64,000 nt of DNA from NCBI RefSeq assembly GCF_019578655.1, contig NC_063260.1, forward strand, positions 15,192,001 through 15,256,000, given 5' to 3'. The notes under the pieces were generated by a model. The model saw only the letters and a list, made by a program, of their open reading frames with translations. It had not been told where the DNA came from and made no database searches. A program made the translations under genes and the position numbers. Each line of letters starts with the position of its first letter. Positions within the stretch are counted from its first letter, which is position 1. Shown one piece after another: positions 12,171 to 24,034 of this stretch. Source of the DNA: Ricinus communis. Its lineage: Eukaryota > Streptophyta > Magnoliopsida > Malpighiales > Euphorbiaceae.

Positions 12171-15100
12171 GACAGCCACTTATGAGACCGCAACCGAACG
12201 AAAGTGATCTCATTTTAATAATTTCTTTTTTACTTTATATTACTATATTTTACCCTTTTATTAATTAATTAATAATGATATAATATAGTATGTGTACATC
12301 TCCCAATCTTGTTTATAAAAAGTATAACCATTTGGTTTTGATTTTTTATTTTTCTAATTAAAAAGAACATGAAGCAAATATTCGGTTAATTGAAATATCA
12401 GTCTTTTGATTATAAATTTTTATCAACTGAATAATATGAAACAATAAAAATTAATTTCATCATATTTTTAATTTACTGATGAAAAATATTAAAAGTTATA
12501 TATATATATTATATATATTATATATAATGATATATTAAATATAAAATTTAAGAAGATATCGAACAATTATATTAATTTTTTTATATTTTTAGATTAAAAA
12601 TTTAAAATCAATGGTTAATTAAGTTTTTTATTTTATAATTAAATCGATTTAATATATTTATTAGAAATTCAAGAATTAGCAATAATTTTGATACCATTAG
12701 ATATAAAATAGTGAAAGGATGGAAATATATAAGATTTTAAATGGCTATTAAATTTAGAATAAATTTTTTATCAATTTCCTAACTTTTTCTTTTTAGTAAT
12801 TATATTGGACTAGTCACGTCAATTTTATCTCTTTAAATGCTTTTTAAATAAATTATAAAAATAAATATTTATTTTTAAATTTTAAAATATATAAAATTAT
12901 CTTAAAATATAAAATTTTAAATTTAATTAGTAAAATTAGACCATTTAAATTAATAATAAATTTTAGAGTGTGGTACTTACATTGATTTTTCAATATATTA
13001 CATTAAAAAAATTGTGAGATTTATTAAAAATATTTTAGTATATAATTTTATATAAAAATTATATATTATTAATATTTTATATTAAATTTAACTTAAATTT
13101 TATGATTTTCTAAATAAATATATAAAAATTTAAAAAGTCACAATAACTATCCCTAAATTAATTCATCCTTTTAATTAAGTTTTGGGCAACTTTTTATCTA
13201 TCAAGTTTTTTTTCTTTAATTTGCTCACTCCTTATATTAACGAATATTGTCAAGTTAGCATTCTTTCCTCTAAACAATTGAGAAGTTGGAGTTTGAATTC
13301 CTTTTTTTCTATTATCTATTTAAATTTTATTACTACCTTTTATAGTGAGAGGTTTAATAGAATAATTATTACTACGTAACCAATGTTAAAAGTGTTTTTT
13401 CAATCAAATGCAAAATCCGCAGCTTAAATATTGAAATCTTTTACCAATTTTATCCAAAATACAAAATGAAATATAAGCAAATTCAAGTTGCATATAATTA
13501 TATACCTCCAGATTAACAACGGATTCATGTAAATTAAATCAAACTATTGGAGTTGAATAATTCATTCACAATATTAGAAATTGACTTAATTTTTAAATAA
13601 ATTACATTTTTTAAATTTATTTTTTATTTCTATTTATGACAAAATCATTAACTAAGATTTATTGATATATTATAATTTGGACGAAAAAAATAAAATAAAA
13701 TTGAGGCCAGTTATTTAGTCATTTTATAATAAAAAATTATTGAAGTGAACAAATAGGTAATTTAACAATAAATATTCTTTTTTATATTTTAGTACCTTCA
13801 TTAACAATCTAACTTCTCATCCATTTATTGGAATAGTTAAAAATACTTCAAATATGATGGGAGAAAATTTTTCTATAAAGTATGTAATAATAAACGAACA
13901 TATCAAATAATAAACTAACAAATTTAATACTGGTTCAATTTCTTATATCATTAAAATATAGTCACATCAGTAAATCTTAATAAAAAATTTTGTTTGAAAT
14001 TAAAGTTAAAAATAATATCAAAATATAACACTAATATTAAAAAATAAAAAATATATAATTGATTTAAAAATAAACTCAAAATACAATATTTATTTAGCAA
14101 TTAAGGCTTAAAAATTTCATTAAAAAAAATTGTTTTTGTAATATTAGATTTGTACCATTTTTATAAGATTAGAACTATACAGGGAGTAGGGTTGGATTCA
14201 TTTGCAATTGCGTAAAATAATGTTTGGAATAACTAAACCAATTCAGTTGATAAAACACTTATAAAATTACAGTTTAATAATAAATTTGACTTGAATTAGG
14301 TCAGACTGCACTTTGGACTCTAATGAGTAAAAACAAGAATTACATAAATTTGCATATGTTCTGCTATGTCTTATTGTGATTCCTCATGCTCACTGCTCTC
14401 TCATCCGTGTTCGCATTATAAGGAACAAAGATTCCATCTCTAATTCATACCCCTCACGCGTTATGAAGCAGCGCGTGCACTACGCTCGTATTAACAGACC
14501 GAATCAAATATTTAATTTTCAATTTACGTGCACAAAGGTTCGGTTATTATCAGGTTAAATGCGTACGTGGTCCATGCATAAAGTTTTCTAGCAAAACTAA
14601 AATGTCAAATTTATATATAAGAGCGTGCAGAAAATAGTAATTGCATTTTTTAAAATTATTGATTTGATTTAATTTTATTCAGACTGTCTTATTTTATTAA
14701 AAATAAAATATTTTTTCTGTATCGGCTAAAATTTTATACTGAAATGACTTAGAATGATCAAGATGAAACAACTATTAAAAATAAAACTATGAATTGAGTT
14801 AAATAATTCAGTAATATTTAGCTCTAACTCAATAAAATCTATTTTCTTTCTATTAGTAAAAACGATTTGAAATCTAAAATTTCAAAACAAATGATCTAAT
14901 AATTCCGCATAATTATTTCTTTAATTTTATCTATTATTTAACTCTACAGTTTAACTATGTGTTCTTTTCACTAATTTATTAATTTCTTTTATAATTTAAT
15001 CTATATTATTTAGTAATACCAACTTAAAACTTATATAATTCGATTTTATGTCTTTGCGACTATGATGTACTATTTTGTACTTTAATGGATTGTACTATAG

Positions 15101-15779
15101 AAAGAGATTTCATTATTGTAATTCTATAATAATGAAAAGTGTGATATTTTACTTGCTTGTTGCTTTCTAACTTGCTATCTAACTAGATTATGGGTACTAA
15201 TTTTATAGTGTTGTATTTTGATGGTTTAAAATTAAACTATATACATATAATTCGAAATAATCTGAAATGAGACGTTGAAATGCTCTGGTATCGAAATACT
15301 TCATTCTAATGACATATTCAGAATGACAGCCGGAATGAACATCATATTTTAAATTTAAGCTTTGAATATGTAGTTGCATTAAAACTCTTGAAGTAGTTCT
15401 TCATTACTTATAAGGTCATGTTCGAAATGCTATAAATTAACTTTAATAATAATATTAAAATTTTTAGAATAAGATTTTACTATCTATAAGAATTCTGCCC
15501 GGCGCAATGCTCTGAATTGATTTAGATTAATAGATTAGAAAAAAATGAATAAATTTAACTAACTTCAACATAAATGGATAAATTTTCATAGTAAGAATAT
15601 GAACCGTTACTGGACAAATATGCTAACAAGAAGATCATCATTGAATATTAGTTATATATGAAGTCTTCTTTTTAAAGAAGACAATATTATTACCAAGAGT
15701 AAATACACAAAACAATCGCCTTGTTAAAAAATATTATCAAGAAAAATCTAGTGGGACAAAATCTTGGTAAGGAAAAAGA
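12171..15779. other. AT-rich intergenic spacer
   Basis: No supported gene. There is a TA-rich simple repeat near 12,495-12,535. A short open frame at 14,376-14,558 has no recognisable motif. I see no terminal repeats or pol remnants up to the LINE end near 15.8 kb. Confidence 0.55.
12495..12535. repeat. TA-rich microsatellite
   Basis: Imperfect (TA)n/(TAT)n tract in the intergenic spacer. Confidence 0.7.
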
Positions 15780-16701
15780 GTGCAACTTAGTCCAAAAAAG
15801 TCTCAATCCTGACTATAGCGATCAACCGATACAAGGTTCACGAAGTCAACTAGGGCCTTCATCCTTAATCCAAATAAAAGGAAAACTAAGAAGATGACCT
15901 TCCCTCACTAATGCATGCGCAACACCATTACAACAACAAGAGATAACCTGAAAATTGTGAATAGGTACTATGGCGGCTAAGCACTGTATACCCGCGACAA
16001 TATTCCCCCCTTCTGACAGAAAAGCCCTCTCGAGTTAAGGAAATTACGTTAGCAACATCCAACTCCACATCAAGGCTTGTTATACCACAGTCAATAGCTA
16101 ATTGCAGTCTAACTCGAATGGCAAGCATTTCCCCTACCTCAGCAGAGGGACAATGACGATCCATATACAACAAGGGACCACACACTAACCCTATCATCTC
16201 TAATAATGGCACCTATCTCAATATCACTAGTATCTTCATTAAAGGCCACATCAGTATTTAATTTAAAAATGTCGTGACTTGGGCCTTACCACTCAGAAGA
16301 AGTGGCACTAATCGTCCTAAGCGTAATCAAAGATTGACGCACTACACAATAATCACTAATAAAAGCACAACACTAATTATAAACTGAGTGAGCAAATAAG
16401 ATAGGCTTATTGTGTATGAGATAATTCTGCCAGTACCTAGAGGCCTAGCAACATGTGAGAAATACTTCAAAAGCAGCGGGCTCAAGCATTGTGCAAACAT
16501 GTAAAAAAGCATCAAAAATACAATCCATATGCAAGGAACAGATGGATTGCTACCAATATCAGCCAATAGTAGAGAACCACTAGGGAAGTACCGCCCTCTC
16601 ATAACCCATGCTACTAGAGACTTGGGCATATTTAGAATCCTTCAAATATGTTTTCCAGTCATGGCCTGGTTAAAGTATCTTAGATTCCTAAAGCCCAACC
16701 C
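15780..16701 (-). pseudogene. LINE pseudogene, 3' part (end of RT region and RNase H domain)
   Basis: Read on the minus strand, this begins with GLGFRNLRYFNQAMTGKH, then MPKSLVAWVMRGRYFP and DIGSNPSVPCIW. These are the usual linker motifs between reverse transcriptase and the C-terminal RNase H of plant LINEs. Further down, AIRVRLQLAIDCGITSLDVE and NGVAHALVREG are typical of the plant RNase H-like (RVT_3) domain. Stops and frameshifts are present, for example after GKHI. The reading continues that of the fragment ending near 25,571, so this is the distal half of one interrupted LINE. The 3' end is approximate; no clear poly(A) tail was seen. Confidence 0.8.
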
Positions 16702-17070
16702 TATTAGAGTATGCCCTAAAGACAATGAGTTATTAGATAATATGTGTTAATTTATACATCACAAATGAGGGCATACAATTATACTAAAGGTATTATTTGA
16801 CTCTAATGGTACAGGGAGTCGGGTATTATGAAGAAATAATCCAAATTGTTAGAGATGAACACCATAGAATGTAAACACAAATGTAAGAGAAATTATAAAA
16901 TGAGTTTATAATGATGAGGTTCTCATTACATACATTCCTAAAATTTTCTCATAGTCGATATTTGATTAAAAATTATATATTAATCATTAGATATTGATCA
17001 AACGCTCAAGACTACCATAAGTGTTATCACTTACTTTTGAAATAAGTAATCTGTCTCATAAGGTTGAGGA
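16702..17070 (+). repeat. 5' LTR of the copia element (truncated)
   Basis: Matches the first ~370 bp of the 3' LTR at 23,760 with scattered substitutions, then passes straight into gag at 17,080. The remaining ~1.4 kb of LTR, the primer-binding site and the leader are missing, so an internal deletion removed them. Confidence 0.78.
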
Positions 17071-17079
17071 ATAGGGAGT

Positions 17080-17267
17080 ATGACTTCCGAACTACAAAGA
17101 CAACATGAGAATATGGATGCTCAAACTATCATATTATATTTGAAAGAAAGGTTTGATGAACAGTCCAAGACTAAAAGGTTTGAGACCTTAAAGGAATTAT
17201 TTCGGTGCAAGATGGCCGAAGGTGTACCTGTGAATGCACGTGAACTAAAGGTGCATCATAGTGGCTG
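17080..17267 (+). pseudogene. Copia gag, N-terminal piece
   Basis: Starts MTSELQRQHENMDAQTIILY and continues through LKELFRCKMAEGVPV, typical of copia gag (UBN2/retrotran_gag family). Coding similarity stops at about 17,267, where Athila-type 3' sequence begins, and picks up again at 20,840. Confidence 0.75.
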
Positions 17268-19903
17268 GGTTAAACCAGTGTTACTTAACCATTCTTTAAG
17301 TTAGATAATTTAAATTTGATTAGTTGTTGTGTTTTTTGTATGAATTGATTAAATGATGATTTGATTGATGGTATTTGGACACCTTATGCAAATGTACACA
17401 CTTAAATTGTGAGTTTTTGAACCTAATTGAGCATACATCATAAATGCTTATTTTTCCTTGTTTGAGTGTGCATTGTACTCTTCTTATTTCTAGAACTTGC
17501 TCGGTAATGCTTGTTGAGGTCACATGAACAATCAAATATTGTGAAATGATAAGGGCACTTAGGATTCACCCTTATAGCCAAAAGCCAACCTGTAAATATT
17601 TTCCATTAGCTAGCCAAGTTTGAGCCTATTCACTTTCTTCATTTTTATCATTTTTATTTTATCATCACAATTTGTTAAGCCTTTCATTGGTTGATCCCTA
17701 CCTTATTTTTGGAATTTTTGCATTGTGTTCATTAAGTTGTTGGATAAAATGTCAGTTTTACGTGTACTTTGAATTCACTAAGTCCCTCAAACATTTAGTT
17801 TAGATGCTCCCTTTAATCCAAATAAAAATCTAAACCAAAAAAATACTTTATTGAGTACTCATTCATTCTTCACCTTTTGAGCATCTTGTTTTAGAGATTT
17901 TGGAACTAGTGAATTTAATTACCTTTGTTTGGCATTTAGCCCTTTTTGAGCTGACATTAAGGGAAGGCATTGCAAAAAGTCCAGAAATTTATTACACCTC
18001 ACTCCCAAATTTCCATACCTATAGCTAAACACCATTTCGAACCTTCTGAAGACCTTTTGATTGGAATATTTGATTGTTTGCAGTAGCGGAGATGAGATTT
18101 ATGAGCAAGCCTATGGCAAGTAGGTTGAATATGATTGCATTGAGGGACTGATGACTACCTTTTAAACACTGAGTGCATAGAGTGATCCCTTGTGAGGCAT
18201 ATGTTTTCTTGTATATTTAATGTTGAATATACTATTTAATTTCTTCATACACTAACATAATAATTATTCTTATTTAGATTGCTAGTTTAGTTTTTGGTTA
18301 AGTTTCAATTTAGGATAGATTGAATGTTGCTTAATTCTAATCAAATGCATAGATTTTAAAAGGGGTTAATTGCAAGCTTATGATCTAAATTGTTGATTGC
18401 TTGAGGACAAGCAAAAGCTTAAGTGTGGGGTGATTTGATAACCTTGATAGAACACATGTTTGCATGCTTGATTTTGAGTTATTTTTAGAGCAATTTATGC
18501 ATTTTTGTATTAGAATCACTCTGTTTTAGTTTCCTTTCTGTCTCAAGTATTTTTCTAGGTACATCATCAAAATTAGAGGGAAATCGTACCAGAATTGGAA
18601 AGAAACGGACGAATCGAGCACGTTAGACTGTTCAATAGTCCCGTGCTGAGGAGCATGGTCAGGGTTAGAGCACATTCTGAAATGCCTTTCCTATGGCGAA
18701 AAGAAGCGATTTGCAACACGGTTTCTGAGAGTGACACTGCCTAGGAGTATGTCCGTGTTGAGGAGCACGACCCAAATCCAAGCTGTGCTGAAGAAGGACA
18801 AATATACACTTTTAGATCAACACAGCATGGCATAAATCCAGGCCGTGTTGGATCCCGAAACTTAAGTTAAAACAAAAGAAAATGAAAGAAAGCGGGGCGA
18901 AAAGAAGAAGATAAAAGAGAACTTTGGAGCATTCAAGACAGACCTTGAGAGGTAACTTCCAGACGATCAAGAAGAGGAAAACAGAGACGAATTCCACTTC
19001 AACATCATCAAGATAGCTGCTTTTAAGGATTGGATCAAAGATTCAAAGGAAAGAAGAAAGAGATCTTAAGCTATAGAGTTTGGATACAAAGTTATTCAAG
19101 AGGGGATAACATCTCACCATTTGAGAAAATGGTGCTCATGTTCTTTTTGATTCTTGTCTACTTTGTATTCAATTCCTCTTTTAGTTTAATCATGAATATG
19201 TGTAACTAATTCTATCAGACTCATTTGGGGGCGATCTTTAGCCATGTTAGGCTTGTTTTGTGCTTAATTGATTGGACTATTGATTTGAGATTGTAGTTTC
19301 CATTCAAGTATAATAAGATTTATTGTTTCTTGTCCATTGTCAAATCAATCTAAGAACTCCTTTGTAATTGAGAAATTCAATTGAGTTTGGATAACGCTTG
19401 TGTGATTAGGTGGTTTGCATCTTAGAAATAAGTTACTGGTCTAAGAACTAAATATTCTTATTAGCAGTAATTTAGAGATTAATGTTATTCTGAAATCAAT
19501 TGTTAGGAAGAGATTCCAACTTTAGATCTTTAAGGTTAGGAATTAGTTAACTCGAGAGAGAGGCCGATTCATTTAAGAAATTATCGACAAATCGCAATTC
19601 TTAATCAATCAATTCATAATTTATTGTTTGTTAGTCGGCTAGCTAAAGTGATCCCTAATTGGGTTAACTCATCTTATTATCCTTTTTCAACTTTCATTCT
19701 CTTTGTTAAAATTTAGCAATTGCATTCTTAAGCATTCTTAGTTAATAATCTTCACCACCTTTTGATTGGTTAGATAATTATAATAGCATAGTAGCAGTAG
19801 TTTCTCAGTTCTCATGGGATACAACATTGATACTTGCCATAGCTAGATTACATTCGATAGGTGCACTTAGCTATAGATTGCTAGTCGTGTTAGCGAGCCA
19901 TCA
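17268..19903 (+). mobile_element. Athila-type 3' fragment with complete 3' LTR, nested in copia gag
   Basis: From GGTTAAACCAGTGTT onward this parallels 52,718-55,407, the 3' untranslated part and LTR of the Athila element. Both share the TAGCGRAGAT / TTATGAGCAAGC block and a GAGGAYAAGCAAAAGCTTAA polypurine region just before the LTR. The 5' part of the element is absent. The strand is that of the copia host. Confidence 0.72.
18436..19903 (+). repeat. Athila-type LTR (1,468 bp)
   Basis: Starts TGATAACC after a purine-rich stretch and ends GAGCCATCA. Internal landmarks are shared with 29,580-31,106, 37,096-38,121, 42,762-44,221 and 53,939-55,407: the AGCTAGATTGATTAA-type region (diverged here), GTTAGGAAGAGATTCCAACTTTAG, CTCGAGAGAGAGGCCGA and a final gene-less AGATTGCTAG block. 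Length is close to that of the other copies. Confidence 0.72.
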
Positions 19904-20839
19904 ACGTCTTTCCTTTCTTTTATGTTCTTTATCAACCCTTGTGTTTAAGTCAATTTGATTTGATCCTTTCGCATAGCCGTATAAAAGAGAATAAAGAACT
20001 TATGATTTCTTTCATTATCAAATATGAAATCCCACCTATGTTCTTATTCTGTTTGCTTCTTTTGTTCCACTAAATCTAATCTCTGCTTAGTTTGATGTTT
20101 TTGGTTTTATTTGGAAAGCATAAGTACGAGTGTTGATTGAAAGCGCATGGAAGCGACAATTATAAGCACCGATATAATGCTTGGACAAATGGAAAGAAAG
20201 AAAACTAGATGATCGAGTATTGATATCATTCTCAGAATGAACACAAATGAATATTTTGGAGGAAAGAAGCAACGCCGAGTATCAAGACCCAACCCAATGT
20301 TCCAATTCAGGATTTTCACCATTGGTATCTTCATCATTCCAAGTTCCTCTAAGCATGAGGACTCTTGACGACAATAAGGATTGGCATAAGAAATCATGGG
20401 AATGCAATGGACATGCTTGACCGGTGGTACTAGGGCGTGACTTGATGATCTAGGAAGACGAGACATCCACACTTGTAAGGGAGAAATCGTGTTGCTTTCG
20501 ATTAATCCAAGGGGAGTGCATACATTTTGATATCTAGGACACATATAATTATGTCATTTGGGCTAGGGTGTTATTAGGTATGCCCACACGAGTATTCATA
20601 AGTCCGCAAAGGTCTTGAAAGAACCAATAACTTATTTCTCCGCAAGGTAGAAAACTAAAATAATATGCTCACTAGTCTTAAATATTCGATTATATGCAAT
20701 TTTAATAGTGCAAAAGTCCTCATTCCATAAGAAGAAGAAACTAGAAGCTAAATATGAATAAATAAATAGAAAAAGATGAATAAACTAAAGTCAAATCAAG
20801 CATGAGAGAGGAGTTGACTGGCCAACAACTCTCGTAGTC
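19904..20839. other. Unassigned segment between the Athila LTR and copia gag
   Basis: About 0.94 kb lies between the end of the Athila-type LTR and the resumption of copia gag. I recognise neither element's sequence in it. A 145-codon minus-strand open frame (20,107-20,544) is present, but it has no known motif and is mostly hydrophobic in its second half, so I do not call it a gene. Confidence 0.4.
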
Positions 20840-21067
20840 TCAAGTTTTATGAGCGAGCTTAACGAAAAACATCTAGGACATCTTAGTTTTATGATGGACC
20901 ATGAATTAAGTATAGACTTAATTTCACAATCTCTACTTGATAGTTATTCGCAATTTGTTATGAACTTTCATATGAATAAGTTAGATACTATGATACCCGA
21001 ACTTATTAATATATTAAAGACTACAGAGTGCACCATAAAGAAGAAAAATGGAGGTAGAACCTTTTAA
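20840..21067 (+). pseudogene. Copia gag, C-terminal piece
   Basis: Encodes MMDHELSIDLISQSLLDSYS and FVMNFHMNKL, the usual second half of copia gag. A zinc-knuckle remnant follows at about 21,162-21,185 (KCHHYGKEGY), lacking the final Cys spacing. It continues the frame interrupted at 17,267. Confidence 0.75.
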
Positions 21068-23382
21068 GACTACTAAGAATAAGTCTAAGAAGAAAAAAGA
21101 AATGAAACCCTAGAAGCCCAAGAAAGCCTTAGAGGCTATTTGAGGTGTTAACAAGGATAAATGAAAGTGTCACCATTATGGGAAGGAAGGATATTAGAGA
21201 AGTATAAGAAGTAAGAGCAAGCTTATAATCTTAAAAGAAGGAATAGAATAGCTTGAAGGCAATTGTTGCTGTTTACTTTTGTTATTGGTTTTATTTTCCT
21301 TATTAAGAATTTAACAATTGTTATTAATTATTTTTCTATAAAATTTTTTGTTATTATCTCATTTAATAATATTAAGAAATTATTGCCTTATTTAGTTAAA
21401 TAATTTATATTTCTAGAATGTCATACAAAAGGTTGTATGAAAGTACGAAAACAAAACCCCTATTGCGAGAAACCTTAAGAAATTCTAAGTAAGCATAAGG
21501 ATTATATTATTAATATTAAGATAAATAAGTAACATAAACAAGTTATACAACTTATAAATCTTATGAAATCAATATTATAATCAAGTTGTCTTTGAGGAAG
21601 ACACATTTGCTGAATTCCTAAGCGATACATAGGATGTATGCTTGCTTTTAGGAAGAGTTATGATAAAGTATCATATCAAGATTAGATCATATAATATGGA
21701 ATACTTGGATCATCATTAGAATGTCTATAACTTGCAATCACTCAAATTGATAAAGTCTCATAAGATAATAAAACCTAACTTTATGAGATATAATTAGATC
21801 AATAAAGAGTGTTGCAAGCCTTCTTGTAGAATATATACTCTTATAACCATTAACTCCAATATGTTCCATTTATGATAATGATCATAATAAAGTCTATATA
21901 GGATATAGACTAGTTTGTAATGTTTAAAAGAAACATGCACAATCAGACAAAGCTGAAAGGCTTGATCTAATAAATATAAGTTTGTAATATCAACACTATT
22001 ATACTCTTGAAATAAAATTATTTGTTTAGGATATGTTATCTTTCAAGAAAAGAAATTTTTTGAAAAAAGTAGTGGGAGTTTGATAGATCTTGATAGAGAT
22101 CAAGATAAGCAAACTAACATTAAAATAGAATAAAGCTTGAAGGTGCTTAGTATAAGATACACAACCTTAAGCTAATCATATATACAATTTTTAGTATGTA
22201 GTAGGATACAATAGATTTGTAAGAAATAGAGATCTCTTATAGAATATTTAATTATATCTCATTGTTGATGTGACTACTACATTAAGAACTAGTGTTTGAC
22301 ATTAATTCTTAGAATTGACATCAAGCCGTAAGATTTTATAGTGGATACCATATTGTTAAACCAAATGAAGATTATGGTAGACCCATCTAAATAAATAAGA
22401 TCCATTAAGGTGCAAGTGAGTTTTTGAGAAAAAATAATATGAAAATCTTTTCCCAAAGGTTGAGTAAAGAAAACTTAATAAATTACATACTTAATCAAAG
22501 GGTTGATCAGTAATATAATTGTAAGTATCAATCTACATAGAATAAACAAGTGTATATGAAGAGGTTAGTGAGAGTATAATAATGTTTTCTAATATTGTAT
22601 GTTATGGACATATAGATAAAGAGAAAGTCACAAATCTTTTATCATGAGTCTACTAAGCCTTATAAATCCATAAAGAGTTAGAACATGCAGTTTACTTTTT
22701 AGGATTGAGATCTATATAGATAGAGGCTTCAAAATGCATGAATGTTCTAAATTTTGAATATATAGACATATATGTTAAAGCATTTAATATGGAAGAATCA
22801 AAGAAAGATTCTTGGCGATGTCTCATGACATATCTCTTTCTAAAGATATGTTCCATAAACACTCATTGAGAAAAAAATATTCTTAATAGAATGATTTATG
22901 TGAAAGCATAATATTTAATTATGAACATATGTCATGTTAGTACTAGACTTTATGGTTATTCTAGATGTTGATTACTAATCACATAGAATAAACTCAGAAG
23001 ATAGATTCATTTCATTTTTAAAAGGAAAGCATGAATTGTGGAAAGAGCTCCAAAAATGTCATTCTTACAATTTGAGCTCAATACATCCCATTATATTTGA
23101 GGTAATATATGAAAGATACTTGGATCTTTAATATTCTTTTTCAAGAATAAGATGTGGTTCTTAAGTGTTGTTGATCTAAAGAATTAGATAGACAATAAAA
23201 CCATTTTCAAAGAATCAAGGTCTCATCTGCGATCCAAAATATTGTAATGACGCATTACTAATAGATGACTTATTAGTAAAATATAAAGATAAAATAAATA
23301 CCAATTGAGAGTAACAAAGTTGATCCTCTAACAAAGCCGTTTGACCTAGCAAGAATATAATCATCATAACGAAGAGTTCGGT
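21068..23382 (+). pseudogene. Copia pol remnants (RT and RNase H), heavily decayed
   Basis: No long open frame survives, but pieces can be read in different frames. YMKRLV then LILYVMD lies at about 22,550-22,609, around the RT catalytic site, where YVDD is expected. YIDIYVKAF then MSHDISLSKDMF lies at about 22,757-22,855, the usual link after RT. DPLTKPF is at 23,322-23,342, the end of RNase H. The order matches Ty1/copia pol. I could not identify protease or integrase in 21.2-22.5 kb. Confidence 0.7.
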
Positions 23383-24034
23383 ATTGGATACCATGATGAT
23401 TGGCTTGGATAATGCTTTAATGCACGTGGGAGATTATTAGAATATGCCCTAAAGATAAGAAGTTGTCAGATAATCAGTGTTAATTTATACATCACAAATG
23501 ATGGCATATAATTATACTAAAGACATTATTTGACTTTAATGGTACGAATAGTCAGGTATTATCAAGAAATAATCCAAGCTGTTAGAGATGAACACTATGG
23601 AATATAAAAACAAATGTAAGAGAAATTATAAAGTGAGTTTATAACGATGATGTTCTCATTACATGCGTTCCTAAACTTTGTTCATAGTTGATATTTGATA
23701 AAAAATTATTGGATACCATGATGATTGGCTTTAATTGTGCTCTAATGCACGTGGGAGATTGTTAAAGTATGCCCTAAAGATAAGGAGTTGTCAGATAATC
23801 TGTGTTAATTTATACATCACAAATAATGGCATACAATTATACTTAAAAAATTGTTTTGACTCTAATGGTACGAGTAGTCGGGTATTATCAAGGAATAATC
23901 CAAACCGTTAGAGATGAACACCATGGAATATAAACACAAATGTAAGAGAAATTATAAAGCGAGTTTATAATGATGAGGTCTCATTACATACGTTCCTGAA
24001 CTTTGTTCATAGTCGATGTTTGATCAAAAATTAG
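23383..24034 (+). repeat. Tandem duplication of the polypurine tract and LTR start (~325 bp x 2)
   Basis: TTGGATACCATGATGATTGG, the GCACGTGGGAGATT polypurine tract and the first ~270 bp of LTR occur at 23,383-23,708 and again from 23,709. The second copy runs on into the full LTR. The copies differ by scattered substitutions, so the duplication is not fresh. Confidence 0.8.

Noticed and set aside
13182..13379. 65-codon hydrophobic plus-strand frame
   Set aside because: Phe/Ile-rich translation of AT-rich spacer, without any supporting signal.
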